A stretch of 64,000 nt of DNA. It comes from a virus. Position numbers and translations under genes: made by a program. Below, piece by piece: positions 16,624 through 25,593 of this stretch; within the stretch, counting starts at the first letter, position 1, and every line of letters starts with the position of its first letter. A model generated the notes under the pieces. That model saw only the letters and a list, made by a program, of their open reading frames with translations. It was not told the DNA's origin and ran no database searches. The stretch spans positions 1 to 64,000 of the IMG/VR virus record IMGVR_UViG_3300021605_000004. One strand, written 5' to 3'.

Positions 16624-18540
16624 TTAGTCTACGATTAACAGTACCTGTCCGGCGCTTAATCCCGGTGCGTAAGTGAACACATAACCACTGCGAGTAACGA
16701 CCAACTGACTCTGCGGCACGTTATCAATCAAAGGAATGTACATGTCGTTGGGGACGAACTCTGTAACAGTGAAGGCCGTCTGTCCTTCTGTTGCCGTGAA
16801 AGCCTGTGATACAAGGCCGCGTCCTGCTCCGGAAGGTGATTTGGCCGGGATTAAGGTGGTCTGCCTGAGATGTAGCGTCACTGAGTAACCGTCACACATG
16901 ATGTCACTGGCCGAAGCAACAGAATTGGTGCCTTGGAGGATAACTGAACCATCCATGTTCATATCATACCCATTAAGCATCACAACAGGCCCAATCACGT
17001 CTGCCGGTAGTCCACCGCGAACGAGTGAACATTCAAGTTTCTGCTGTGTGTCGTTGATACGGGTAGCTTTCAAAACAATCCGTACACGATTATTGTCGGC
17101 ATTCACCAGGTCGTCAGTGAAATAGTCCAGTACGGTTGTGCCACAGAACAGCACCTTCAGCCTCTTGCCGTTGGCATTAGCGGCCAGTTTCGCATCCCAT
17201 ACAAACTCCATAAAGTCACCGGCGTTCTCAAAGTATGAGTTGTTGATCTGAAAGTTGTAACAAATTGTAGTGGCATCGGTATTGCCCGATGTGGAGTATT
17301 CTAAAATGTCATTTACCAGCACCTGAACGTCACCTGCTCCGTCGGCTCCGGGCGAACCGGCTGTGCCCTTATACAAGCCTTTATCAACCCAGGATCCGCT
17401 TACCTTGTACCATATGTGTCCTGAAGGTGTCTGAAAGCAAACATCTCCGTCGTGTCCGTCATTGTCCGTCGGATCGGTAGTCGTAAAGAATACCTGGAAC
17501 TCGGAAGGAGTTGTGCCGCCACCTGCAACGATAGCACCCCAAGGAACGATAGGAACGCTTACCTCGTCATTGTTGACGGTGCAGTTGCAGTTCTCTCCGG
17601 CCAGGATAGTCTGTAACGCCAGTACGTCGTTCTCTGTCGATACGCCACAACGTTCATCCCATAACAGCATGTCAAACATGGCCGCGGCCTCAAGCACTTT
17701 ATCCCGGTTGGCCTCCTTGTATGAGAAGTTACTTGTCAGTGATGTTCTCCAGCGGGTAAGCATGTTGCGGTAGCACTCAGCAAGGGCGCAAATGGTAGCG
17801 TCGCACTGAGCATAAATATTATCGTCACCATAAACAATGTCAGTGATCTTCACGGCCGGTTGGGTTGCGCCATAAGCTGCCACCACATCCCAAACCAGTG
17901 TTGTAACGATATTGGCCTGCCATGTCCTTGTCCAGATACGTGAACCGGCTGTAACGCCACCACCAATGGTTCGCAGATTTGTTATGCCATAATCAGTCCA
18001 TGTCAGCGGCGATATGGTACAGCCTGAACCGGCCGGTTTTGTCAGCGTATGAACGCGGGTGGTAGTTGTTGGGATAAACTGAACACCGCCGATAATGAGG
18101 TTGTAATCCGTAACGTCCTCAGATGTCAACTCCGATGTGCTGCAAAGTACCGCCATGTCAATAGCGACGGCAGGCGCGGTATAATCCAGTGTGTATGTCC
18201 TTACGGTTGGTGTAGGAACAACATCTTCTGTGGCCGTAGTGCCATTATATGTGGCATACTCAAACTGGTACTCGCCAAGATATTCCGTCGGCAGTACGAT
18301 TCCTGATTTGGTCCATACTGCGGTTGCCGAACCATGGATATCGGGCGAAGTCCATGCGGACGGTGCTGTTCCCCAGTCATCGTGAACGTAAAGGATATCT
18401 CCGCTTAATTTATGCGTTATTTTTATCAGTCCTACGGTATGAGTGCCTCTGGCAGTGGACGTATCTGTAAAGGTTAAAGTACCTGTTGCGATGTCAAATG
18501 TGATCAGGAAACTCGGAACGAAAGCTGATGCTGTTGTCAT
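16624..18540 (-). CDS. Structural protein, fibre/adhesin-like
   Basis: A 638-aa protein. The first 150 residues look like an Ig-like/beta-sandwich domain (FLITFDIATGTLTFTDTST). A Cys-containing helical region around 250-330 (ICALAECYRNMLTRW) follows, then a collagen-like spot (GTAGSPGADGAG). The C-terminal beta domain ends with FTVTEFVPNDMYIPLID and ...AGQVLLIVD. ATG 18540 is chosen over TTG 18558 because a promoter lies at 18556-18586. It ends 2 nt before the repeat-fibre gene. Confidence 0.7.
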   Translation of the reverse strand: MTTASAFVPSFLITFDIATGTLTFTDTSTARGTHTVGLIKITHKLSGDILYVHDDWGTAPSAWTSPDIHGSATAVWTKSGIVLPTEYLGEYQFEYATYNGTTATEDVVPTPTVRTYTLDYTAPAVAIDMAVLCSTSELTSEDVTDYNLIIGGVQFIPTTTTRVHTLTKPAGSGCTISPLTWTDYGITNLRTIGGGVTAGSRIWTRTWQANIVTTLVWDVVAAYGATQPAVKITDIVYGDDNIYAQCDATICALAECYRNMLTRWRTSLTSNFSYKEANRDKVLEAAAMFDMLLWDERCGVSTENDVLALQTILAGENCNCTVNNDEVSVPIVPWGAIVAGGGTTPSEFQVFFTTTDPTDNDGHDGDVCFQTPSGHIWYKVSGSWVDKGLYKGTAGSPGADGAGDVQVLVNDILEYSTSGNTDATTICYNFQINNSYFENAGDFMEFVWDAKLAANANGKRLKVLFCGTTVLDYFTDDLVNADNNRVRIVLKATRINDTQQKLECSLVRGGLPADVIGPVVMLNGYDMNMDGSVILQGTNSVASASDIMCDGYSVTLHLRQTTLIPAKSPSGAGRGLVSQAFTATEGQTAFTVTEFVPNDMYIPLIDNVPQSQLVVTRSGYVFTYAPGLSAGQVLLIVD

Positions 18541-18555
18541 GTGTATATGTTTTTC

Positions 18556-18586
18556 CAAAGATAACTATTGGAATCACAAATATCAA
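18556..18586 (-). promoter_or_regulatory. Late-type promoter, TTG-N20-TATCTTTG
   Basis: Minus strand: TTG (18584-18586), 20 nt, TATCTTTG (18556-18563). It places the transcript start about 9 nt before ATG 18540. Confidence 0.7.
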
Positions 18587-18599
18587 GACATTAACCAAA

Positions 18600-18624
18600 G
18601 ATGCCGGTTGTATAGACCGGCATC
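18600..18624 (-). terminator. Intrinsic terminator
   Basis: Stem gatgccggt (18600-18608) and accggcatc (18616-18624) with a 7-nt loop. On the minus strand TTTGG follows. It ends the 18654-19826 transcript. Confidence 0.65.
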
Positions 18625-18653
18625 AGATGGAGAGGAGAGAATGGAAACAGAAA

Positions 18654-19826
18654 CTATTTTTTCACTTCGAACGGAACAGTCCGCTTTTGAATGACAAGAT
18701 ACTCGATCAGCACCGGATGGATCTGCTCAAGTTTTGCGCCCGGAACCTCGTACCCAAAGAACTTGTACAGTGCTTTTTTGTCCGGCCATGTCAGAACGGT
18801 CTCGATAAAGTCAGGCGTTACAACGTCAGGTATAGCAACAGACAGCATCACTTTGTCCATGCTTGACGGCGCGGGATCGTCCGATAACGATGACTGCAAC
18901 GTGTGAACGTCGTCAGGCGACACAAGCAAATGCTTCTTCAGCACGTTCTTTCTCACCTCAACCATGGTCGGCGGAACTTTGCACAGTGTCTTGAGTTTGT
19001 TGCCGTCCATGCCAAGCAGCACCCATGCCAGAGCATCAGCATCGTACTTTATGATGCGGTTGTTGGTGCATTTCTGAATAAGAGCCAGGATATCCACGTC
19101 ACGGGTATCTCCGCCATCCTTCAGCTTTGCACAAACAGCGTCGAACGCTTTAAAGTTAAACTCAAGATCGTTGCGCTTCTCGGCACGTTTAACGGCCTCG
19201 GCAAGCAACTGCTTCTTGTACGTGATTGATTTATTGTCGGGATTGACACCCCAGGCAAGGCAAAGCGTGGATATCTTCACCTCGTTGGCATAGAACGGAC
19301 TTTCCTTGCGGAACAGCCAGTAACTTACCACTGCGGACGATGTTTCATTTTCTTCGTACTTCAGCGCGTCAGCTTCCTTATCTTCAAGGAATGTACGGCC
19401 GATAGGATTCTTAGGTGTGACAACCTCCGGATTGAACAGGAACATGAACAATATCTCCTCGATATCGTCCTCTCCAAGCCTCAGGGTCTTTTCGTTGATG
19501 CCGATGCTGCGAAGGATAGGAGAGTAGACGGTTTTGCCATTCTCCACCTTCATGTCGTCAGCCCATGCAATACGAACTTTACCTTTTTTTGTTTTGTGAT
19601 CAACAATCCTGGGATACGCGTAACCCTGATTGCCTTTACCGACACCACTCTTGATGCCAGGTGTTCTGAAAACTACGGGTTCGGCTTTGTTTAAGAATTT
19701 GCGATCAATTTCTTTCCATGCTCCGGCGAACAGGCTTTTGATCTCATCCACGCCCTCGTAATATACCCCGGCGTGGGACTTAACTGTGGAGAGGTCGAGA
19801 ACAACTCCATTCACATAAATTGCCAT
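18654..19826 (-). CDS. Virion-associated protein, unknown
   Basis: A 390-aa protein starting MAIYVNGVVLDLSTVKSHAG. Residues 1-180 are mixed alpha/beta. Residues 180-390 are mostly helical, with many Lys/Asp/Glu pairs. It follows the major capsid gene, separated by a strong terminator. No family is recognised; a head-completion or capsid-decoration role is possible from position. Confidence 0.65.
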   Translation of the reverse strand: MAIYVNGVVLDLSTVKSHAGVYYEGVDEIKSLFAGAWKEIDRKFLNKAEPVVFRTPGIKSGVGKGNQGYAYPRIVDHKTKKGKVRIAWADDMKVENGKTVYSPILRSIGINEKTLRLGEDDIEEILFMFLFNPEVVTPKNPIGRTFLEDKEADALKYEENETSSAVVSYWLFRKESPFYANEVKISTLCLAWGVNPDNKSITYKKQLLAEAVKRAEKRNDLEFNFKAFDAVCAKLKDGGDTRDVDILALIQKCTNNRIIKYDADALAWVLLGMDGNKLKTLCKVPPTMVEVRKNVLKKHLLVSPDDVHTLQSSLSDDPAPSSMDKVMLSVAIPDVVTPDFIETVLTWPDKKALYKFFGYEVPGAKLEQIHPVLIEYLVIQKRTVPFEVKK

Positions 19827-19858
19827 TTTTTTGCTTGTTTAGGGTTTGAATAAAAGAA

Positions 19859-19890
19859 GTCAGGACTGAGATTGCGCCCAGTCCTGACTA
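19859..19890 (-). terminator. Strong terminator after capsid gene
   Basis: An 11-bp stem (agtcaggactg at 19859-19869 with cagtcctgact at 19880-19890) and 10-nt loop. On the minus strand TTCTTTT follows. It lies directly downstream of the major capsid gene. Confidence 0.8.
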
Positions 19891-19897
19891 ATTAAAG

Positions 19898-21349
19898 CTA
19901 TGCTAATCCGGTAAAGGATGTGTTGATAACGCGAACACCACGCCATGCTTCCAGAAATACATTTCCGAAATCAACAAGCGAGTGAACTTTGGAGATGTCA
20001 CCTGTCAGTACGATAGGTCCACCGATAGCGCCTTTAGGACTGCCCATTCCAAGGAACGGAGCAATAGCGCGTTTACGGTCTTTGTAAGCGCCAAGGCCAC
20101 GGTAAATCAGTGAAAGATTCGGGATAAGTTCACCGGTCTTTCCTTCACGTACATTACCCAAAGGATAAACAGCGGCGGCGTCTTTCATACCCAGTGTTGA
20201 TATCCCAAACAGGTAAGGGTTGTTCATAATATAATTGGGCTTGAGGATAATGGTCTGTCCGCCAATCATAATATGTTTGAAACCAACTGAAAGGTTTTTC
20301 TGTCCACCACCTGCATCTGGGGTAAACAGTTCGTTCAGTGAACCGGTTGCATTGGTGATGTAAGATTTGCAGGATTTTTCCACCCTACGCAGAAGGTCGC
20401 CACCTGAGTCAAACAGCCACTCACCGGCGGGTAAGCCTACGCTTTCACCATATTCGGCCAGTTTGTAGAAATGCTCAACGGTAAAGTCGGTTGCATCGGT
20501 GAACTCAATGTCATAACCACGTTCGCCAATCCAATCCCAGATACCCTGTGTACCGGGAACCAGTACGCTTGCGCTTGTGGCAAGAGAGGTCTGAACGACA
20601 GCAACGTTAGTGGTCTTGGTTCCAAACATGATCTTGGCTTCCATTGCGGCATCAAGGTTCATATCCATGCGAGCGATTTCGTGGTTGTACAGTCCAATAC
20701 CTTCATATTCGACGTATTTCTCACGGGCAAACTCAGCATTTTCAAAACCAAGGGCGTCTTTCAGAATTTCAGTGTAGTAGGTGAATTTCTGATATCCGGT
20801 GTGTGTCGGAGTGGTACCTTCGGTTCCCTGTCCGGCATTTACAGCAGGAGCAAGAGGAAGAACCATACCGGTGCGGATAAGTGCAACAGGAGTCAGTGCT
20901 GTTCCGGCTGAATCCTTCATGTATGCCGTAATGGTGGCATTTGAACTTTCCAGTGTCACGCTCATAATGGTGAACTCAATCATCTTGGACGGTGAACCGG
21001 CCCAGAAGGACTGTCCTACCCTCGGATATGCGTGATGATAAGTGTCAATGTCGCTGTCAGCGTCAAGGTTGAAGGTGATCAGGTTACCGGTAGCCGCGCC
21101 ACCTGTTACGGTGTTACCAATTTTCATGGTCCTGAACGGAGGCATTTCTTCGTGAACGTCAAAAGATTCAGATGCGATGAATTTATCGCTTCCTTTAAGG
21201 ATGGAGATGATGTCAAAGGTCAGGATGCCCTGTCCAAAAGATTTACGGAGTTCGGGATAAACCTGTGGTTTATTTGCGAACACCTCAAGAGTCGTTGCCA
21301 AGTCTGCACTGGTATAGTGAGCAATTGGCATATTATCTGTGTGTGCCAT
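19898..21349 (-). CDS. Major capsid protein
   Basis: A 483-aa protein directly downstream of a scaffold-like gene, with portal and terminase further upstream in the usual head-gene order. Features include a long N-terminal arm, a central helix-rich stretch (EILKDALGFENAEFAREKYV) and a C-terminal half (GGQKNLSVGFKHIMIGGQTI) that matches HK97-fold capsid layouts of Bacteroidota phages. An isolated strong terminator follows it, as expected for a very highly expressed gene. The call is by context and composition. Confidence 0.8.
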   Translation of the reverse strand: MAHTDNMPIAHYTSADLATTLEVFANKPQVYPELRKSFGQGILTFDIISILKGSDKFIASESFDVHEEMPPFRTMKIGNTVTGGAATGNLITFNLDADSDIDTYHHAYPRVGQSFWAGSPSKMIEFTIMSVTLESSNATITAYMKDSAGTALTPVALIRTGMVLPLAPAVNAGQGTEGTTPTHTGYQKFTYYTEILKDALGFENAEFAREKYVEYEGIGLYNHEIARMDMNLDAAMEAKIMFGTKTTNVAVVQTSLATSASVLVPGTQGIWDWIGERGYDIEFTDATDFTVEHFYKLAEYGESVGLPAGEWLFDSGGDLLRRVEKSCKSYITNATGSLNELFTPDAGGGQKNLSVGFKHIMIGGQTIILKPNYIMNNPYLFGISTLGMKDAAAVYPLGNVREGKTGELIPNLSLIYRGLGAYKDRKRAIAPFLGMGSPKGAIGGPIVLTGDISKVHSLVDFGNVFLEAWRGVRVINTSFTGLA

Positions 21350-21372
21350 TGTTAATTTGAATTAGTGTTAGT

Positions 21373-22572
21373 TTATACTTTGATTCCGCGAGCTTTCAAA
21401 AAGTCATTCTGCTGCTGGGATAACTTTTCCTCTTTCGAGTTAGGCTTTGAGATTGTACCGTCCTGTTTCAGTGGTCGGACGTTATGGCGTTTAACCCATG
21501 CTTCGTCCTTAAACTTCTTCTGAAGGTCTTCACTCATTGCCGCGTAAACCTGTTGGCGGTTCTTAAACAGATAGTTAGCCTTTAACAAATCTGTTACCTC
21601 CTGTTCCATCTGTGCTTCTTTGGCCTCATTCCATTCGGTACCTTCCCGTATGGCTGAACCACGCACAGCGTCCAGAATTTCTTTCACTGCCTTGGATTTA
21701 GCATATCCTTCGCCGATCTCATATTTGAAAGCAACTTCGGTCACTTCTTTGTCGTTGTCGTCCTTGAAAACAACCGGGAACTCAATTTCTTTCAAGTTGG
21801 CCGGGATCTTCTTGGTGAACAGCGGCTCAGTTGCAGCCGTCATTTTTTGTATGCGTTCTTCTTCTTTTTTCTTCGCCTCTGCCAGTTCTGCGCTGCGATC
21901 CACAGATTTAGGTATCTCAATCTGGCCTTTGACAGATGTGAACTTATCCACTGCTGTCTTGGCTGCTACCTGCATCCTTCGCTTGGTCTGCGCGTCAATA
22001 ACCGGCTTGTCATCATCGTCACGTTCTGTCACGTTATAATTTGCCAGGATATCCGCCTCTGCATCTGCCTTATTGGAGTACACACCGGGATGCTCAAGCA
22101 TCAGCTCCAGTGCCAGTACCTCAATCGGCGAGTCGATATGTGACTTGCTGAAATCCCTTGCGGCTATCTCAGTCATCACAACCGGGTTCTTGTCCGGGAA
22201 CTTTTTAAGCAGTCCGTTCAATACGAACAGTTCATCGGATGCGAACAGCGACTTCGGATCGAAACTCTTTGCCAGTTCTTCTTTTTCCTGTTGCAGCGCG
22301 GCATAACGCGTTTCGAAGTCTTTTAGCTTTGTGTCTTTTTCTGTCAAAGAACTTTTCCAGTTGGTTAAGTCTTCTTCAGACTTAAACTCACTGCCAAGCG
22401 TCTCGCTTAGTATTTTGAACCTGTCCGGTACTACCGGTGCAGGCGGGTCGGCTGGCTTTATGTCGGCAGGTGGCGGATCAGTTACAGGTGGATCGACAAC
22501 TACCGGCGCAGGATCGTCATGCGTGACAATCTTCAAGTCGGCCTGTGCTAAAATCTTATCAAATGAACTCAT
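21373..22572 (-). CDS. Scaffold-like head assembly protein
   Basis: A 399-aa, highly charged protein. It has a Pro/Asp-rich N-terminus (residues 20-50), a coiled coil (LTEKDTKLKDFETRYAALQQ) and a Lys/Glu-rich helical body, all typical of phage scaffolds. It is immediately upstream of the capsid gene and starts a transcript at its own promoter (22600-22630). It probably guides capsid assembly and leaves the mature head. Confidence 0.75.
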   Translation of the reverse strand: MSSFDKILAQADLKIVTHDDPAPVVVDPPVTDPPPADIKPADPPAPVVPDRFKILSETLGSEFKSEEDLTNWKSSLTEKDTKLKDFETRYAALQQEKEELAKSFDPKSLFASDELFVLNGLLKKFPDKNPVVMTEIAARDFSKSHIDSPIEVLALELMLEHPGVYSNKADAEADILANYNVTERDDDDKPVIDAQTKRRMQVAAKTAVDKFTSVKGQIEIPKSVDRSAELAEAKKKEEERIQKMTAATEPLFTKKIPANLKEIEFPVVFKDDNDKEVTEVAFKYEIGEGYAKSKAVKEILDAVRGSAIREGTEWNEAKEAQMEQEVTDLLKANYLFKNRQQVYAAMSEDLQKKFKDEAWVKRHNVRPLKQDGTISKPNSKEEKLSQQQNDFLKARGIKV

Positions 22573-22599
22573 TGCTTGCTTTGTTTTAGTTTTCGCTGT

Positions 22600-22630
22600 G
22601 CAAGATATTATTGTAGAATCAAATAATCAA
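22600..22630 (-). promoter_or_regulatory. Promoter for scaffold-capsid operon, TTG-N20-TATCTTGC
   Basis: Minus strand: TTG (22628-22630), 20 nt, TATCTTGC (22600-22607). The -7 box is a variant of TAnnTTTG, shared with the TATATTGC boxes near 30.2 and 61.4 kb. Confidence 0.6.
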
Positions 22631-22644
22631 CGTATGGAAAAGTG

Positions 22645-22677
22645 AAAGGCCCGTAGGTATAAACCTGACGAGCCTTT
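22645..22677 (-). terminator. Intrinsic terminator after portal operon
   Basis: A 10-bp stem with one G-T pair (aaaggcccgt at 22645-22654 with acgagccttt at 22668-22677). It separates the portal operon from the scaffold-capsid operon. Confidence 0.65.
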
Positions 22678-22727
22678 GCCGGTGTCCTGAGATACCACAT
22701 CGCTAACTAAATCAATAGTTCAAGCGA

Positions 22728-23129
22728 CTATTTCTTTGTTTCCTTAAACGATCCCTGTCCGTTGTCAATATCACCGGTTAACATTCGCTGAACATATTTG
22801 CTTGGGCCTTGACTTGCACCTGGAGCTTTATAGTCCGCGCTTTCTTTTCTCATAAAATAATTCTTAGCATCCTCTGGAGTGTACATACGTTCAGTAGGAT
22901 AACTGCTGTCACCGGGAACCTCCATGGCCATGTCCGGAGTTGGCGATATCATCCCTCGCTGTATCATTCGAATAATGGTGGCGTCCTGAAGCGGTACTTT
23001 CTTCCCGGCATTTACCCTTGCCCTTACCTCATTGATATCGTAAGCCGGATGGTCAAGATGAAGTCCATTAATAAACTCATCCTCACCGATTGGGAACAGT
23101 GCTGATAATCCATCCAGAAAACTATCCAT
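22728..23129 (-). CDS. Small head-cluster protein, unknown
   Basis: A 133-aa acidic protein (MDSFLDGLSALFPIGEDEFI). It starts 8 nt inside the end of the portal gene. Residues 30-60 form a short helix pair. It lies between portal and scaffold, a common place for head accessory genes. No family is recognised. Confidence 0.65.
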   Translation of the reverse strand: MDSFLDGLSALFPIGEDEFINGLHLDHPAYDINEVRARVNAGKKVPLQDATIIRMIQRGMISPTPDMAMEVPGDSSYPTERMYTPEDAKNYFMRKESADYKAPGASQGPSKYVQRMLTGDIDNGQGSFKETKK

Positions 23130-25533
23130 TGCCTTTGGGCTTTAACTTACCGCTCTTAACCGCATTATGTATATGGACACCTTTTAAGTCCTCATGCGAA
23201 TACTCTTTGCCGTTCTCGCCTACATACATCTGCTGCATGTTCTTCATGGCCTGCACAGACTGATCTTTATCCTTGCGCATAGTCTCCTGTGCCATGGTGT
23301 TGGTGACGAGTCCTTTGTTTGTCTCCTGAATCTGAGCCATTTTATTCTGATGAGCCAACTGGTCGGCTTGCATCTTGGCCTGATTTGACACTTGAGCGTC
23401 CTGCTGATTAAGCTGACTCTGCTGCTGCATCATCGCCTGTTTATCTTTGGACGAACGTTCTTCCTGGCGCTTTCTGGCTTTCTCCATGTAATACGATACC
23501 GTCTTAACGGGCGTATCGCTCATTATCATCTGCATGATCACGTTGCCGTCGGCAGTTGATATTTCACGGCCACTACCGGGGACAGGAGTGGTAGCTTGCT
23601 GAAGTTGCTGTAATAGCCACTGCTTCTCTGCGTCGTTTGGCCTTGGTGTAAGCGTTATGCCATACTCGCACTCGTCACGGGTGGCTGTGATAATAGCCTG
23701 TACGCCATATTTGCCGATTACTTCTTTATAGGCATCCCGGCTATATTTATTCCCTCTAATTAATATGGTGGTCCACCGTACAAGGTTCTCGGCCACGCCT
23801 TGCTTCATCCGCATACCTCCGTCCACGATAGGACGCAGAACGTTTGAGGTAGCGTTCATAGCCATCTGCGTTGTAGTAACCGGAGCGTTCGGATCAGGAC
23901 TCTGGCCAAGAGACATAGGATTCAACCCAGTGATGTACTCAACCAGGTCGATGTTCATTTTCATTGCGTTCTGAATCTCCGTAAACATGGACCCCATGCC
24001 GCCGTCCATCTCCTCGATAGGCCGGTTCTGGTTAGGCATACCAGCCGCATTGACGCGCCTGAAAAGTAATTTGTTTGTCGCTAAGAACCGCCTGAAGGCT
24101 TTTTTAGCTGCCACGTTCGGACCTTCTTTATGCGAGTCCACGGTAGCCATCATGTCAACGTCAAGGAACTGTATCTTACCTTGGGAGTTGCGCAGTAGTT
24201 CTTTATATTTTTCCCATAAATTTTGAAAATTGTTTAGGATCGGAACCAACTGCTCCATTTTACTCTTGCCTGGAAGCACAATCCATTTATAGGTGAGTTC
24301 AGTGTCGTTCTTGGACGGGTAGGTTACATCATAAGCCGGACCGTACTCAAAAATATCATCCGTTCCGATAACCCACTTGCACTGAAAACGCATACGGGTA
24401 TCACTGAACCGAACCACTTTATCACTGGCCACCTTTTTATTTAAAGGCACTTCCTTAATCATCTCGCGGCCGTACTTATTCTTGGAGATAACTTCTTTTG
24501 TAGTGTCAATGTCTATCCACTCACAGTTGAAGATGCAGACCTTATACGCGTCATATCCCCAGCCTTCCCCCTGCTGAATGTTATATTTGTCGAAGAAGTC
24601 AACCCTTGGATTGCCAAATTTACCGGCATAGGCTTTAGCGGCCTTACGGAAAAAGTCTTCGTCCTTATCCGGGAAATATTGACGCAAGGTTGAGATTGAC
24701 ATTAATGAAAAGTGCCATCCCCGTTCACTGTCGCGGCAGTCCACAAAGTCACTGCGCTGCACGTCACCAACAGTCGGTGAAATATATGTCGGCTTTACTT
24801 TGCCATCCTCCGGGTCGTATTGGTTTTGAATACAAGCCTTATTGCCAATGAGTAAATCCCGGTAGAACATCATTTTTACGTCCGGACTCCAGTGCGATAT
24901 GTCAAATGAATGCTTTACAATCTGCTCAATGTACCGCAGATGCGCTGGCATAAATTCTTCGCTGTTCTGGTCCATGTCCTCCTGTGTCTCAGGTAGGTTC
25001 TCAGGGATCGGGAACTCAACACCGGCTATAGCCGCTGCCATTTTTATCTTTTCTGCGTTACGTGCTATCGCCCAACGTTCCCATTTTGCGTCCTCAACCT
25101 CATGGATGGTATTATAATCCAGTGGGTCGGCGCTGATCTCATAGTCAATCTTGGCAAACGTTCCAAGCAGTGCCTCCATAATCTTTGGAGCCGGTGACAA
25201 GATATCCCAAACGTCGTGATTAGGGTTTATGGACAAGATATCTGAGTTGCGCTCCTCGGCCGGGTATTCAATCGGATTGCCGTTAATGTCAAGGATTGAG
25301 CCGCTTTTTTCTACCTGTTGTGATTTTGATGGTGATGGTTGCCTGCCTTCGGAAAATAACCTCAGTATTTCAAACCGTGTTGCACCATCCCATCCAATCG
25401 TTGACGTGCCATTAAGGTAGGACGAATAAAATGCTCTGGCGTTCTGTAAATAATAGGCTTTGTCTCTCAAAGCGGGATTTCGTTCCTGCAATACGAGATA
25501 GGCCGACGTGTCAAAACCTGGGTAACTAATCAT
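23122..25533 (-). CDS. Portal protein
   Basis: An 803-aa protein with a portal-like body. A stem/wing region covers about residues 90-640, including the GLNPMSLGQSPDPNAPVTTT stretch found in many podovirus-type portals. A long Gln-rich helical C-terminus follows (MMQQQSQLNQQDAQVSNQAK). Start ATG 25533 is preferred over TTG 25554 because the TATATTTG box (25552-25559) overlaps that TTG. The length matches the large portals of podovirus-like Bacteroidota phages. It forms the DNA entry ring at the head vertex. Confidence 0.85.
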   Translation of the reverse strand: MISYPGFDTSAYLVLQERNPALRDKAYYLQNARAFYSSYLNGTSTIGWDGATRFEILRLFSEGRQPSPSKSQQVEKSGSILDINGNPIEYPAEERNSDILSINPNHDVWDILSPAPKIMEALLGTFAKIDYEISADPLDYNTIHEVEDAKWERWAIARNAEKIKMAAAIAGVEFPIPENLPETQEDMDQNSEEFMPAHLRYIEQIVKHSFDISHWSPDVKMMFYRDLLIGNKACIQNQYDPEDGKVKPTYISPTVGDVQRSDFVDCRDSERGWHFSLMSISTLRQYFPDKDEDFFRKAAKAYAGKFGNPRVDFFDKYNIQQGEGWGYDAYKVCIFNCEWIDIDTTKEVISKNKYGREMIKEVPLNKKVASDKVVRFSDTRMRFQCKWVIGTDDIFEYGPAYDVTYPSKNDTELTYKWIVLPGKSKMEQLVPILNNFQNLWEKYKELLRNSQGKIQFLDVDMMATVDSHKEGPNVAAKKAFRRFLATNKLLFRRVNAAGMPNQNRPIEEMDGGMGSMFTEIQNAMKMNIDLVEYITGLNPMSLGQSPDPNAPVTTTQMAMNATSNVLRPIVDGGMRMKQGVAENLVRWTTILIRGNKYSRDAYKEVIGKYGVQAIITATRDECEYGITLTPRPNDAEKQWLLQQLQQATTPVPGSGREISTADGNVIMQMIMSDTPVKTVSYYMEKARKRQEERSSKDKQAMMQQQSQLNQQDAQVSNQAKMQADQLAHQNKMAQIQETNKGLVTNTMAQETMRKDKDQSVQAMKNMQQMYVGENGKEYSHEDLKGVHIHNAVKSGKLKPKGNG

Positions 25534-25551
25534 GCGGTAATCACTTTCAGG

Positions 25552-25582
25552 CAAATATATAGTTTGAGGATAGGTTTTTCAA
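25552..25582 (-). promoter_or_regulatory. Portal promoter, TTG-N20-TATATTTG
   Basis: Minus strand: TTG (25580-25582), 20 nt, TATATTTG (25552-25559). The transcript would start about 12 nt before ATG 25533, which decides the portal start. Confidence 0.7.
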
Positions 25583-25593
25583 TGAGTGGGGGA